Shown here one piece after another: positions 9,255-18,046 of a stretch of DNA of 64,000 nt. The position numbers and the translations under genes were made by a program. The stretch's first letter is position 1. Every line of letters begins with the position of its first letter. Under the pieces are notes generated by a model, which was given only the letters and a program-made list of their open reading frames with translations, made no database searches and had not been told where the DNA came from. Source of the DNA: Planctomycetaceae bacterium (GTDB lineage: Bacteria; Planctomycetota; Planctomycetia; Pirellulales; Pirellulaceae). Location: positions 9,746-73,745 of the forward strand of contig JACKHN010000032.1 of the NCBI GenBank assembly GCA_020638975.1, read 5' to 3'.

Positions 9255-10721
9255 CTATTTCACGAGGCGTGTCGCGGGAAATGCGGCGTACCAACCGAAC
9301 CAGAAGGCGCGATGCGCTGGGAGACGCGACAATCTCATTTCGGCACCGAGCTTCGAAAGCGACGATTCTGTAACTTCCCATTCACTTCCATCCTGGTCAC
9401 GGACGACCCTCGAATCCAGTAACTCCGTGAATTGAACCCCCTTCGACTCGTAGACGCGATTTGCGCCGCCGTCATCCGTTAGCACAACAAACTCCGTCTC
9501 ACCGATTCGATCTTGGTAAACGCGATGTTTGGCGAGAAAGCCGACGGAGATGGCCAGCCGTTCGTCGGTGACATTATCCAGCCGAATCGCCAAGACCTCG
9601 TCCTTGTTCTTCAAACGTGCGTCGCGTTTCGGCACCTCGAACATGAGCTCGTCGGTGGCAAAGTAATCGTGATATGCGACTCCTTCGCCGTAGTCGCGAC
9701 GATGGCCCGTTTCCAAAGACAGGACGCTCGTGGCAGGATGCTCTTGTCGCCATTGGCCCCAGTTCGTCGTCACGACGTGCAGCGGTTTGAGTTTGATTCC
9801 CTTTCCAACCAGCGGGCCAACGACCGGCTCGCCATCGAGCGTTGACCATAGTGACTTGGTTGCGTGGTCATACATCAGTTTGTTCGAGCGGTACAGAAAT
9901 CCACTGGTCCCCAATTCATAGTGTGTGTCGCCGACTTTGGTTTGGTAAACGATCATCGATCCGCAGAGTGTGCAATAGACGCCATTTATCGACTCGCCTC
10001 CGAGCGTGTCTTTGACCATTTCGTGCCAGGCGAGAATCCGCTTGGGATACGCCCGAGCCTCGCCGTTGATCTCGACACCAAAAACAACATCCGAGTCCGC
10101 AAGGTAGCCGGCGTCCACAGCCGGAAGCGTTTTCGGATCTTTCAGAGGTGGGATGCCATCACGCCGGACACCGCCCCAGCGAACTTCGTCGAGTCGAATG
10201 GAGGCCATGTCGGCAGACGCAAAGTATTCCTGAAAACGCGAGTCGAGTCGTGAATACAACGCGCTTTTGAATTTCGGATACTCCGGATGCGGCGTGTAGT
10301 CCTGCTGCCAAATCCAGCGATACCAAGCGTTCGAATCGCCATCGAACTGTTGACCGGTTTGCCGTTGCAGCAAGTCGATCGCTGCCTCGCGGACGGCATT
10401 GCTGCGGATCAGAGGGATGCATTCCAAAATCATGACCGCACTGCCAGGATGCCACTCTTGTTCGACAGTCGTGACTGCCTCGAAGAGCGACGCTCGGTCA
10501 TGCGAGGAGACGAGCGTCATGAAACTGCCGATACTTGCCGCCTGTTGATCGCCTTCGCGAGCAAGATTGCGTTCGAGTGCAGTTCGCGCTTCGTCCATGC
10601 TACGGATCGGCGAGGAACGCGAAGGCATCACGGGCTGTTGGTCGCGAACTAGATAGCCGCCGGCAAAGGCAATGACCGCAACGGTCAACAGAAGCAGCAA
10701 TGCGCTAAATCGCTGCCTCAT
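9255..10721 (-). CDS. DUF3179 domain protein, membrane-anchored
   Basis: From ATG 10721 the protein has 488 residues, with an N-terminal hydrophobic anchor or signal (FSALLLLLTVAVIAFAGGYL). The C-terminal two thirds match DUF3179: RAYPKRILAWHEMVKDTLGG, then VYCTLCGSMIVYQ with two Cys, FLYRSNKLMYDHATKSLWS, and DYGEGVAYHDYF. Many planctomycetes carry this family; its function is not established, although the Cys pair and His residues suggest metal binding or redox chemistry. The N-terminal third (about 50-160) resembles no family I know. An alternative start 39 bases further upstream (10760) lacks the canonical signal position. It follows the terpene-cyclase-fold gene by 57 bp on the same strand and may be co-transcribed with it. 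Confidence 0.85.
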   Translation of the reverse strand: MRQRFSALLLLLTVAVIAFAGGYLVRDQQPVMPSRSSPIRSMDEARTALERNLAREGDQQAASIGSFMTLVSSHDRASLFEAVTTVEQEWHPGSAVMILECIPLIRSNAVREAAIDLLQRQTGQQFDGDSNAWYRWIWQQDYTPHPEYPKFKSALYSRLDSRFQEYFASADMASIRLDEVRWGGVRRDGIPPLKDPKTLPAVDAGYLADSDVVFGVEINGEARAYPKRILAWHEMVKDTLGGESINGVYCTLCGSMIVYQTKVGDTHYELGTSGFLYRSNKLMYDHATKSLWSTLDGEPVVGPLVGKGIKLKPLHVVTTNWGQWRQEHPATSVLSLETGHRRDYGEGVAYHDYFATDELMFEVPKRDARLKNKDEVLAIRLDNVTDERLAISVGFLAKHRVYQDRIGETEFVVLTDDGGANRVYESKGVQFTELLDSRVVRDQDGSEWEVTESSLSKLGAEMRLSRLPAHRAFWFGWYAAFPATRLVK

Positions 10722-10778
10722 GTCGTGGGCCTCCCGCAGATTTGTTGTGCCGACCGCCACGACATCTGTGCAGACGTG

Positions 10779-12983
10779 TCACTCGAGATCAATCTGCCGA
10801 AAGATTGGCAGGTGTCGGTAGTAAACTTCGAGACTGCAAGTGGCGAGAGCCGTCATGTAGAGCCTGCCACCAGCGGAGGCGTGTGGGCCACGCGCTTCCC
10901 AGCTGCCTGCCTTATGACCGCTCCGCTCTTGCGTTTTGATCAAAATCTCGCGCATCTCGCGGTTCCACAACTCCCACTCGGGGCCGCCATGATGATGAAA
11001 GGCCTGCGTGCCGTAATACCAATAGTAGATGTCGGGGTTCCGCTCGGATGGCAGGTGCTGCGCCGCGAGAAATCGAATCCCCTGATCGATGCCGGGCATG
11101 TCCAGCTTCCAGCCGAGATACATCCGGCAGAGTAGCGCCTCGGCCGTCATGATATGAGTCGGCCCTTGACGCGGCATATAAGCGTACTTGGCACCACCAC
11201 CGCTCGATACCGAGTCGAGGAACACGCCGGCCAGTTCGAGCGTCTCGTCAGGTACGTTCAGTTTCGCAGCACGACCACTTTGCAGGGCCATAACTTGCCA
11301 GCCGGCAACGCTCGTGTCGCCAGCTTGTCTCGGTTCGTACCGCCAGCCGCCGGCATCGTGTTGAGCCGCGACGATGAAGTTGAGGGCTTTTTGAGCGGGT
11401 TCGCGCAAGCTGTTGTCGCCGGTCATCATGTAGGCTTCGCACAACACGATGGTGGCTTGCCCGTGAGCGTACATGCCGGTGTTGCCTTGCGAGTTGGCTC
11501 GCAGATCGCCGTTCTCGCGTTGATGGTCGAGCAACCATCGCAGCCCACGAGAAACTTCATCACGATATCTTCCGACTAAATGGGTCTGGCCCGCTCCGAG
11601 GTAAGGCAACAAAGCGAGCGCGGTCCCTGCTGAATCGCTTCTATGCGAACCGACGCCGCTACAAGAACACCCCTTCGAGCTGTTGAAGTCATGTAAACTC
11701 CAATGGCCGTCGGTCGATTGATGCATCGCCATCCAACGCAACCCGCGTGCGACGGCAGCTTCGGTTAAGGTGGTCCCACCTTCCCGCTTTACGACCTCAA
11801 CACGAATGCGGGGATCACGGGCCGCCGCTGCTTGCCCTCCTCCCGTTGCCGTGCCAACCAGTCGTTTGACCTTGGCGAGATCCGGCAAGTTCGGCTCGTC
11901 GACGCCAGGATCGATTCGCAGTTCGCGTGCATCCTGGTCTGCTTTAACAACCGCTTCGCGCTGAGCGGCATCGGTCAGATTCATGTCTTTCGGAACGGGT
12001 AAATCGAACACGACTTCGTTCAGCGGATCGATCACGATCATGTCGCCACCCAACTGCACTTCTTTTGCGACCGTGGTTGATAGCGTGATGAACGGGCCCT
12101 CGTCTTCGGAGCCGATCGTGAACAACGCCAGTAGTAGCATCAAAATCATGTGGAAGACGAGACTGACCAGCCAGGCCGGCGTACAGCCAAACAAATCTCG
12201 TACGACGGCAGTCACGCCCGTTGCACGGGCACTTTTTTGCAGCCGTGCGCGAATTCGATTTTCTAATGCCGAAACGGGACGGCGGGGCGGAGGGCGGCGA
12301 GTGGGTCGCGGACCGGTGCCCGGGGGTTGAGGTGTCGCACGACGCGCCTGAGGCGACTGCGCTGGCGGTGTTGGCGTAGAAGGAGCTTGCTGTGCAGGCT
12401 TCTTGGACGTGGCTGGACCAGGAACGGGCGTTCGAGGTTGGGCAGCGGCAGAGTCGGGAGGCTTCTTCGCCGTCGGTTGAGGATCGGTCGCGGGGCGTTG
12501 CCTCGCAGACGCCGTTGGTGCGGCAACCGGTGCAGACACCGATTGGTCCTGTTCGCCGAGCAACCTCCGTGCTTCTCGCTCTTGTTCCTCAGACAACTCG
12601 ATACTGGTACCACACTGCCAGCAGTCGGCAATCATCAGCCAGAAGCGAATCGACATCGGTGCACGGCAATCTGGACAAGCACACATCAACACGCCGCCGT
12701 TCAGCCATAGCTGCCCTGAAGTGAGTCCCGAAGGGACCGTGCCGGTGGCACTGTCAGGCTTCGATGCTGCGACCGAAGATGATTCGTCGGGCAGATCCAA
12801 GGGTTCCGTCGAGTCGAAATCGATGGTCCGGAACGCAGGCTGAATCGGAGTTTCAATCGTCGAGTCGACCGCATCGATCGGACTGAAACTTATGTATAGA
12901 TCGGAGTCGTGATCCGAGTTCGCCATTCGCGCATGGGCCATGCAAGTGTCTTCGAGAACGAGCGACTTGGCGCTCGCAGCCAT
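10779..12983 (-). CDS. Zinc-ribbon membrane protein with prenyltransferase/squalene-cyclase-like repeat domain
   Basis: A 734-residue modular protein. In order: a short acidic N-terminal part; a four-Cys zinc ribbon (CACPDC, then CWQC) near 100-125; a long Pro/Ala/Gln-rich linker at about 145-245; a basic stretch; one membrane span (LVSLVFHMILMLLLALFTIG) near 275; then an alpha/alpha-toroid domain of the prenyltransferase/squalene-oxidase repeat type (GLRWMAMHQSTDGHWSL, GLRWLLDHQRENGDL, ALNFIVAAQHDAGGWRYEP). The catalytic DxDD motif of squalene-hopene cyclase is not seen, so cyclase activity is doubtful. The zinc ribbon would be cytoplasmic and the toroid periplasmic. ATG 12983, 12941 or 12926 could be the start; GAAG lies before 12941. 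A large palindrome lies directly upstream. Confidence 0.8.
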   Translation of the reverse strand: MAASAKSLVLEDTCMAHARMANSDHDSDLYISFSPIDAVDSTIETPIQPAFRTIDFDSTEPLDLPDESSSVAASKPDSATGTVPSGLTSGQLWLNGGVLMCACPDCRAPMSIRFWLMIADCWQCGTSIELSEEQEREARRLLGEQDQSVSAPVAAPTASARQRPATDPQPTAKKPPDSAAAQPRTPVPGPATSKKPAQQAPSTPTPPAQSPQARRATPQPPGTGPRPTRRPPPRRPVSALENRIRARLQKSARATGVTAVVRDLFGCTPAWLVSLVFHMILMLLLALFTIGSEDEGPFITLSTTVAKEVQLGGDMIVIDPLNEVVFDLPVPKDMNLTDAAQREAVVKADQDARELRIDPGVDEPNLPDLAKVKRLVGTATGGGQAAAARDPRIRVEVVKREGGTTLTEAAVARGLRWMAMHQSTDGHWSLHDFNSSKGCSCSGVGSHRSDSAGTALALLPYLGAGQTHLVGRYRDEVSRGLRWLLDHQRENGDLRANSQGNTGMYAHGQATIVLCEAYMMTGDNSLREPAQKALNFIVAAQHDAGGWRYEPRQAGDTSVAGWQVMALQSGRAAKLNVPDETLELAGVFLDSVSSGGGAKYAYMPRQGPTHIMTAEALLCRMYLGWKLDMPGIDQGIRFLAAQHLPSERNPDIYYWYYGTQAFHHHGGPEWELWNREMREILIKTQERSGHKAGSWEARGPHASAGGRLYMTALATCSLEVYYRHLPIFRQIDLE

Positions 12984-12993
12984 TCCCCACTGG

Positions 12994-13118
12994 TCCTAGT
13001 GCTTGGTTACAGCTTAGTCTTAGGGTTGTGTGCCAGTGCCGTCACGGGCGTGGTTGGTCCGTGCAGCACTGGCCGAGCCAGTGGCACCCGAGTTCTTAGC
13101 GGTAACACAGCACTAGGA
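12994..13118. repeat. Intergenic palindrome with 10-bp outer arms and inner hairpin
   Basis: Outer arms TCCTAGTGCT (12994-13003) and AGCACTAGGA (13109-13118) are perfect inverted copies. Inside, CACTGGC-CGA-GCCAGTG (13068-13084) forms a tight 7-bp hairpin, and further partial complementarity (GTGCCAGTGCC against GCCAGTGGCAC) lies between. The element fills the gap between two same-strand genes. Similar CACTGG/CCAGTG palindromes occur between genes in planctomycete genomes as far as I recall; it could be a mobile or terminator-like repeat. Confidence 0.6.
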
Positions 13119-13193
13119 ACAGTTTAACTGCCAGCAACCGGCTTGGGCAACCAACTCGCGAAATCCTTACGTGAATGGGGTCGTTGGCATGAC

Positions 13194-13820
13194 CTAATGC
13201 CCGAAACTTACTCCCCAATGCACACCGGGTCGCGGAGGTGCCCCATGGTAACGCCGATGATGCCCGTAATACGGGTAGGGCGGAGTCACGTAATGGTGCT
13301 CTTCAATGATGACAGGACCCGGTTGACTGATCACTGCTGGACCGGACACTTGGGTTGTTGGAGGCGGAGTTTGTTGCATTGCCTCGATGACGATGTCACT
13401 CACTCCCGCATTTTGCAACGTGATCAAATCGGGCACGCTTGGCGGACTTGCAACGCCGTTGGCTCGGATGTGCGTCGTAATGACATTGTCACTTAGCCCT
13501 GCCTGCGACATTGCGATGACATCGTTCATGCCCACTGCACCGGCCATCCGTCGGCCCATTCGCTGTTCAATGATCTCGGCGGAACGGGCTGCCTCGTAAT
13601 CAATCGTGTCGCCGATAGCAGCCCCGGCTATGGCTCCTACCGCAGTGCCGATCAAGGCTCCGCTCGCCGCATCGCCATTATGCTGGCCGATGGCAGCGCC
13701 ACCTAACGCACCTGTCAAAGCGCCCAGAGTCGCCCCACGTTCCGCATAATTGGTCGCATGGCAGCCGCTAGCGACTGCGAGGGTTAACAGCAAAAGTGTT
13801 TCAGCTAGCCGAAATCTCAT
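13194..13820 (-). CDS. Glycine-zipper lipoprotein
   Basis: A 208-residue lipoprotein: signal MRFRLAETLLLLTLAVASGC with lipobox ASGC and lipidated Cys20. It is followed by a glycine-zipper region (GATLGALTGALGGAAIGQ, then GALIGTAVGAIAGAAIGD) at about 29-72, as in outer-membrane lipoproteins of the YMGG/glycine-zipper families. The middle contains two similar segments (MSQAGLSDNVITTHIRANG and LQNAGVSDIVIEAMQQ). The tail is rich in Pro, Tyr and His (HHYVTPPYPYYGHHRRYHG), a possible metal-binding or cell-wall-binding stretch. GGAGGG lies just before the ATG and fixes the start. Probably an envelope structural or stress protein; no partner gene. Confidence 0.8.
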   Translation of the reverse strand: MRFRLAETLLLLTLAVASGCHATNYAERGATLGALTGALGGAAIGQHNGDAASGALIGTAVGAIAGAAIGDTIDYEAARSAEIIEQRMGRRMAGAVGMNDVIAMSQAGLSDNVITTHIRANGVASPPSVPDLITLQNAGVSDIVIEAMQQTPPPTTQVSGPAVISQPGPVIIEEHHYVTPPYPYYGHHRRYHGAPPRPGVHWGVSFGH

Positions 13821-14068
13821 TGACCCTCCAGTTCCAACGCGCGGGGCGGAATGATCTCAGTTACCGCCATTCCGGTCAAGGCAGGAACTAGGGCGAAGAA
13901 TCACCAGTAATTTGCAGACAGCGTTGGCTCACGCGACCGGTGTTCCTCATGTTTGGCCAAAAAGCTATATTCAAAATCCGCGTAATTTCCCTGGCACACC
14001 AGATTCAACGTCCCGCCGCATCCCGCGGAGCCAACACGGCGTCGCCCCCACCACCGAAAGGACCACTC

Positions 14069-14779
14069 ATGTTCCGCTTTTGGACTCCCTTTGTTGCCGT
14101 CACCCTCTTCTCACTAGTGGTTCACGGGCAAGACGCGCCAAACGGCGCATTGCCGGCACCTGCGTACAAGACGACGCTGGACCAAGCCAGCTATGGTATC
14201 GGGATCAACATTGGTCAGAACCTCAAGGCCGACGGGTTGGAGATCAATGTCGATGCACTGGCGCAAGGCATCAAAGATGTCCTCGCCAACGTCAAGCCGC
14301 GTCTCGATCAAGCTCAGATCGCTGCTGCTCTGCAAGCATTTCAACAAGAGATGGAGGCCAAGTCTGCCGAACGTGGCAAGCTAATTGGCGAGAAGAACAT
14401 GCGTGAAGGCAAAGCGTTTCTAGCAACCAACAAGACGAAACAAGGCGTTGTGACGCTTCCGAGTGGCCTGCAGTACGCCGTCCTCCAGCAAGGAAACGGT
14501 CCTTCGCCAAAGGTTACGGACACCGTGCGAACTCACTACCATGGCACTCTGCTGGACGGCACCGTCTTCGATAGCTCGGTCGAACGCAATGAACCAGCTA
14601 CCTTTCCCGTCGGTCGCGTGATTCGCGGCTGGACCGAAGCGCTGCAATTGATGCAAGTCGGCTCGAAGTGGCGATTGTTCGTTCCCTCGGAGCTGGCTTA
14701 CGGACCACAAGGTGCCGGCGCAGACATCGGCCCTCACGCTGTTTTGGTGTTCGACGTCGAACTGCTCGGCATCGAATAG
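14069..14779 (+). CDS. FKBP-type peptidyl-prolyl cis-trans isomerase, secreted (FkpA/Mip-like)
   Basis: From ATG 14069 the protein has 236 residues and a signal peptide (FRFWTPFVAVTLFSLVVHGQ). An N-terminal helical FKBP_N dimerisation domain (SYGIGINIGQNLKADGLEIN) spans about 30-110, and the FKBP catalytic domain about 130-234: VRTHYHGTLLDGTVFDSS, the FPVGRVIRGWTEALQLM segment, and FVPSELAYG. This is the layout of FkpA, FklB and Mip, periplasmic folding catalysts. AAAGGA lies 7 bases before the ATG, so the longer frame from 13940 is rejected. The sugar dehydrogenase gene follows 128 bp downstream on the same strand. Confidence 0.92.
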   Translation: MFRFWTPFVAVTLFSLVVHGQDAPNGALPAPAYKTTLDQASYGIGINIGQNLKADGLEINVDALAQGIKDVLANVKPRLDQAQIAAALQAFQQEMEAKSAERGKLIGEKNMREGKAFLATNKTKQGVVTLPSGLQYAVLQQGNGPSPKVTDTVRTHYHGTLLDGTVFDSSVERNEPATFPVGRVIRGWTEALQLMQVGSKWRLFVPSELAYGPQGAGADIGPHAVLVFDVELLGIE

Positions 14780-14907
14780 TCCTCCGATCGTCGTAGCGGT
14801 ATCGCTCCCGGTTCTCCCCATTTGGGACTTGCGTGGACGGTGCGCGCCTAGCAATGATGTGAGAACTGCAACCTCCAGCTGCAACGAGTTTCAAGGATTC
14901 TTCGCCG

Positions 14908-16083
14908 ATGTTTTCCAAAGTCCGATTCGCAGCCGCCGTACTCGCCATCACGACAAGTGCCTTTGCTCAAGTTGATGAGTCCGAGTTGTCGCTCCAAGTT
15001 GATCGAGCATTCCCGAGTCTGAGGCTACGCCGTCCTGTTGTAATTGCGAACGCGGGCGACGGCTCGAACCGATTGTTCTTCGTTACACAACAAGGCGTGA
15101 TCCATGTAATTCCGAACGATCCGTCCGTCGAAAAGGCAGGTACGTTCCTCGATATGGAATCTAAAGTTGTCTATAAGGACAAAGAGAACGAAGAAGGTAT
15201 GTTGGGCTTGGCGTTTCACCCCGATTACAAGCGAAACGGCGAGTTCTTCGTCTACTACACGACGACGGATGCGCCGCATACTTCCGTCATCTCGCGGTTT
15301 CACGTTTCCAAAGACAATCCCAATCAAGCCGACCCCGCTTCCGAAGAAGAACTGCTGCGGGTCGAGCAGCCTTACTGGAACCACAACGGCGGCGCGCTCG
15401 CCTTTGGCCCCGACGGCTACTTGTACATCGCGTTAGGCGATGGTGGCAGCGGTAACGATCCGCACGGTAACGGCCAGAACTTGGCCACGTTGCTCGGATC
15501 GATTCTTCGCATCAACGTCGATCGCAAGGACGAAGGTAAGAACTACTCCATCCCCAAAGACAATCCTTTCGTCCGGCATGAAAGTGCACGCAGCGAAATC
15601 TGGGCGTATGGTTTGCGAAATGTGTGGGGTATGTCATTCGATCGCGAGACGGGACAATTCTGGGCAGCCGACGTCGGGCAGAATATTTGGGAAGAGATCA
15701 ATCTGATCGTCAAAGGCGGCAACTATGGATGGAATCTCCGCGAAGCCAAACACAAATTCGGCGACAATGGCTCAGATGCCAGCGACAACTTGATCGATCC
15801 GATTTGGGAATATCATCACGACATTGGCAAGTCGATCACGGGCGGTTATGTGTATCGCGGCAAGAAGCTACCAGAGCTCGTCGGTGCGTATTTGTACGCG
15901 GACTATGTCAGCGGTCGCGTGTGGGCGTTGCGTTACGATGAGGCAACGAAAGCCGTCGTGGCAAACCGCTCAATTCCTGCCAAGAGCATGCCGATCATTG
16001 CGTTCGGAGAAGACGAACAGGGCGAAGTTTACTTCGCCGACTCGTTCGGATTCATCTATCAGTTCGGCCACGTTACGAACTGA
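14908..16083 (+). CDS. Secreted PQQ-dependent sugar dehydrogenase-like protein (glucose/sorbosone dehydrogenase family)
   Basis: A 391-residue protein with a signal peptide (MFSKVRFAAAVLAITTSAFAQ). The rest is a six-bladed beta-propeller of the GSDH/HHIP-like type: RPVVIANAGDGSNRLFFVTQ at the start, GMLGLAFHPDYKRNGEFFVY, HNGGALAFGPDGYLYIALGD with GGSGNDPHGNGQN, IWAYGLRNVWGMSFDRETG, and VGQNIWEEINLIVKGGNYGW. Family members oxidise aldose sugars with PQQ in the periplasm; planctomycete members often lie fused to or beside c-type cytochromes, which are absent here. The exact substrate is unknown. AGGA lies 11 bases before the ATG. The gene converges with the GGDEF regulator, leaving only 13 bp between stops. 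Confidence 0.88.
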   Translation: MFSKVRFAAAVLAITTSAFAQVDESELSLQVDRAFPSLRLRRPVVIANAGDGSNRLFFVTQQGVIHVIPNDPSVEKAGTFLDMESKVVYKDKENEEGMLGLAFHPDYKRNGEFFVYYTTTDAPHTSVISRFHVSKDNPNQADPASEEELLRVEQPYWNHNGGALAFGPDGYLYIALGDGGSGNDPHGNGQNLATLLGSILRINVDRKDEGKNYSIPKDNPFVRHESARSEIWAYGLRNVWGMSFDRETGQFWAADVGQNIWEEINLIVKGGNYGWNLREAKHKFGDNGSDASDNLIDPIWEYHHDIGKSITGGYVYRGKKLPELVGAYLYADYVSGRVWALRYDEATKAVVANRSIPAKSMPIIAFGEDEQGEVYFADSFGFIYQFGHVTN

Positions 16084-16096
16084 ATCTGGAAGATTG

Positions 16097-17854
16097 CTAG
16101 TGATCTTGCTTGTGAGAATCTGGCATAAGGCCGGATGTCGAATCGCTTGAAAGCCACGTAGAAGGCAGCGAGCGTAACGACTCGTCACGATCGCCGCATG
16201 CGACGCCCAGGAGGTCGACGAGTGTTCCAACCGTAGGGTCGTTCGATTGTGGCGCATTCTGCTCGCTGCCAAATCCGACGACATTGGCATCGCGAGAAAA
16301 TGCCAGCAGGTCATTTAGCAACTCTTCGATTCGCGAGACTCCACCCACAACTGCCGGCACGAGGTCCGACTCCTCGCGACCGATGCGGTCTTCCAGACCA
16401 GTGACTTCTGTAACCAAGGCGCGGGCGATCATCGCCACATGCTCTCGTGGATCGGCAGACGTCGGTCCTTCCTTGGAGATCGCTTCGAGTGCTGGCGCAT
16501 CCATCATCGAACCGGGAGTCATCGCCAGCAAGTTCGTAAACCAACGCAGCAAACTTCCGCGGTTGATCATGCCAGTCGGTCGACCATCCTTTACGACGAT
16601 CACACCTCGAAGCGATACACGGCTCAAGAATTCATAGATGGCGACGACTGGCGACGATTCTTCGTAGCAGACGACATTCCGTTTCATCACATCCTTGATC
16701 GTCGTCGACCACCACTTCGGCCACATCATAATGGACATGACGTCGCGTTCGGAAAGGATGCCGACCAGCTTGCCGGCGTCATCGACCACCGGTGCCGAGT
16801 TGAAGCGAAATCGCAGGAAGTAGCGGGCGGCTCGACCCACCGTCTCGTTCTCGCTTAAGCCCGCAATGACCGTCGTCATCACGTTGCGAGCAACCAGGCC
16901 GTCAAACATGGCTTCTGGACCAGCGACGGTTGTTCTCGCACACGTAGACGTTGCCAGCGATTGAAAGCCGACTACGCGATCTCGACCGGAACGCTTGGCC
17001 ACAAGCAAGGCTTGGTCAGCAAGATCGACGAGCGTATCGGGCTGATTCGTATCCGCCAGACGCTCGGCGACGCCAAAGCTTGCTGTAATGGATGTGCTGA
17101 GTCCATCGACCAACTTGTCTTTGCTCGCCAAGCGTTCGCGAACCCGTTCGGCCCAAGCAATAGCGTGGGATTCATCCGTTTCCGGCAACAACACACAAAA
17201 CTCTTCGCCGCCATAGCGACCGATCACGTCACTGCCGCGACAACTCTCTTGCAAAACTTTCGCTACCGCTCGCAACGCTTGATCGCCAACGCGGTGGCCG
17301 TACGTGTCATTGATTCGCTTAAAGAAATCAATGTCGATCATCACAGCCGATAAGGGAATGTGGTGTCGGCGGGCTCGGCTCCATTCGCGTTCGGCCAGCT
17401 CAAAGAACGTGCGTCGCGTCGCAAGCCCTGTTAGCGAATCGGTCTTGACGAGGACGTTGAGCTTCGACTCCAACTCCAACACACGCAATCCCGATTTGAC
17501 GCGCGCCACGAGTTCGGCTTTGTCGATAGGCTTCTTTAGGAAGTCGTCCGCACCGGCCTCGAACGCTTCGACCATGTTGTCTGAAGAACAATGGCTCGTG
17601 ACCACGATCGTATACACATATCGTGGCAAGTCCTGCTTTCGTAGCCAACGGCACAGCTCAATCCCATCGATGTGCGGCATATCGCGATCAGCGATCAGGA
17701 TGTGCGGGCAACTCGTCTCGATTGCCGCGATGGCTTGTCGCCCGTCGCCAGCACTCTCGATGATATAGCCGCTGCTCTCCATCCACTTTCGCAACAGACG
17801 CAGCAACGCCGAATCGTCGTCGGCGATCAAGATATTGACTGGTTCGTTCGACAT
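16097..17854 (-). CDS. Response regulator with REC, GGDEF and paired CBS domains
   Basis: A 585-residue protein. The receiver domain (6-120) keeps the acidic pair Asp12/Asp13, phospho-acceptor Asp56 in ADRDMP and Lys108. A GGDEF domain follows (138-298) with an intact GGEEF active site at 215-219 and the inhibitory RxxD site RGSD at 206-209, so it should make cyclic di-GMP and be product-inhibited. A pair of CBS domains (about 322-440: VARNVMTTVI, LVGILSERDVM) could sense adenine nucleotides. The last 145 residues are largely helical (IEELLNDLLAFSR) without a kinase ATPase. No cognate histidine kinase is near, so the partner is elsewhere. Cytoplasmic; links a phosphorelay, and perhaps energy state, to c-di-GMP. 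Confidence 0.9.
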   Translation of the reverse strand: MSNEPVNILIADDDSALLRLLRKWMESSGYIIESAGDGRQAIAAIETSCPHILIADRDMPHIDGIELCRWLRKQDLPRYVYTIVVTSHCSSDNMVEAFEAGADDFLKKPIDKAELVARVKSGLRVLELESKLNVLVKTDSLTGLATRRTFFELAEREWSRARRHHIPLSAVMIDIDFFKRINDTYGHRVGDQALRAVAKVLQESCRGSDVIGRYGGEEFCVLLPETDESHAIAWAERVRERLASKDKLVDGLSTSITASFGVAERLADTNQPDTLVDLADQALLVAKRSGRDRVVGFQSLATSTCARTTVAGPEAMFDGLVARNVMTTVIAGLSENETVGRAARYFLRFRFNSAPVVDDAGKLVGILSERDVMSIMMWPKWWSTTIKDVMKRNVVCYEESSPVVAIYEFLSRVSLRGVIVVKDGRPTGMINRGSLLRWFTNLLAMTPGSMMDAPALEAISKEGPTSADPREHVAMIARALVTEVTGLEDRIGREESDLVPAVVGGVSRIEELLNDLLAFSRDANVVGFGSEQNAPQSNDPTVGTLVDLLGVACGDRDESLRSLPSTWLSSDSTSGLMPDSHKQDH

Positions 17855-17913
17855 GGACTTCGTCTAGCAAGTGCCCCGTTCACTGACCTCACGCGCAAGG
17901 CGTATCAGTCAAC

Positions 17914-17998
17914 TGTAGGTTGCGGTTCGTCGCACTGAAGTGTTGCGATCAGCCCGACGTTGGTTGCTGATCTTTGGCGGCTAATTTGCCGCCCTACA
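17914..17998. repeat. Intergenic palindromic element with two hairpins
   Basis: The gap between the Hsp70 gene and the GGDEF gene (both minus strand) holds two inverted repeats: GATCAGC 17947-17953 with GCTGATC 17966-17972, and GGCGGC 17976-17981 with GCCGCC 17988-17993 around TAATTT. The ends TGTAGG (17914) and CCTACA (17998) are complementary too. On the minus strand the GC-rich hairpin lies about 50 bp after the Hsp70 stop and could end its transcript, though no U-tract follows. Confidence 0.5.
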
Positions 17999-18046
17999 AC
18001 CGGTGTAATCCGAATAAACGATCGGAGGTTTTACCGCGACGAATTA

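Noticed and set aside
9211..9381. N-terminal extension of RarA by 57 residues
   Set aside because: It overlaps the end of the DUF3179 gene and is not part of the RarA family; MAKSLFEQ matches the usual start.
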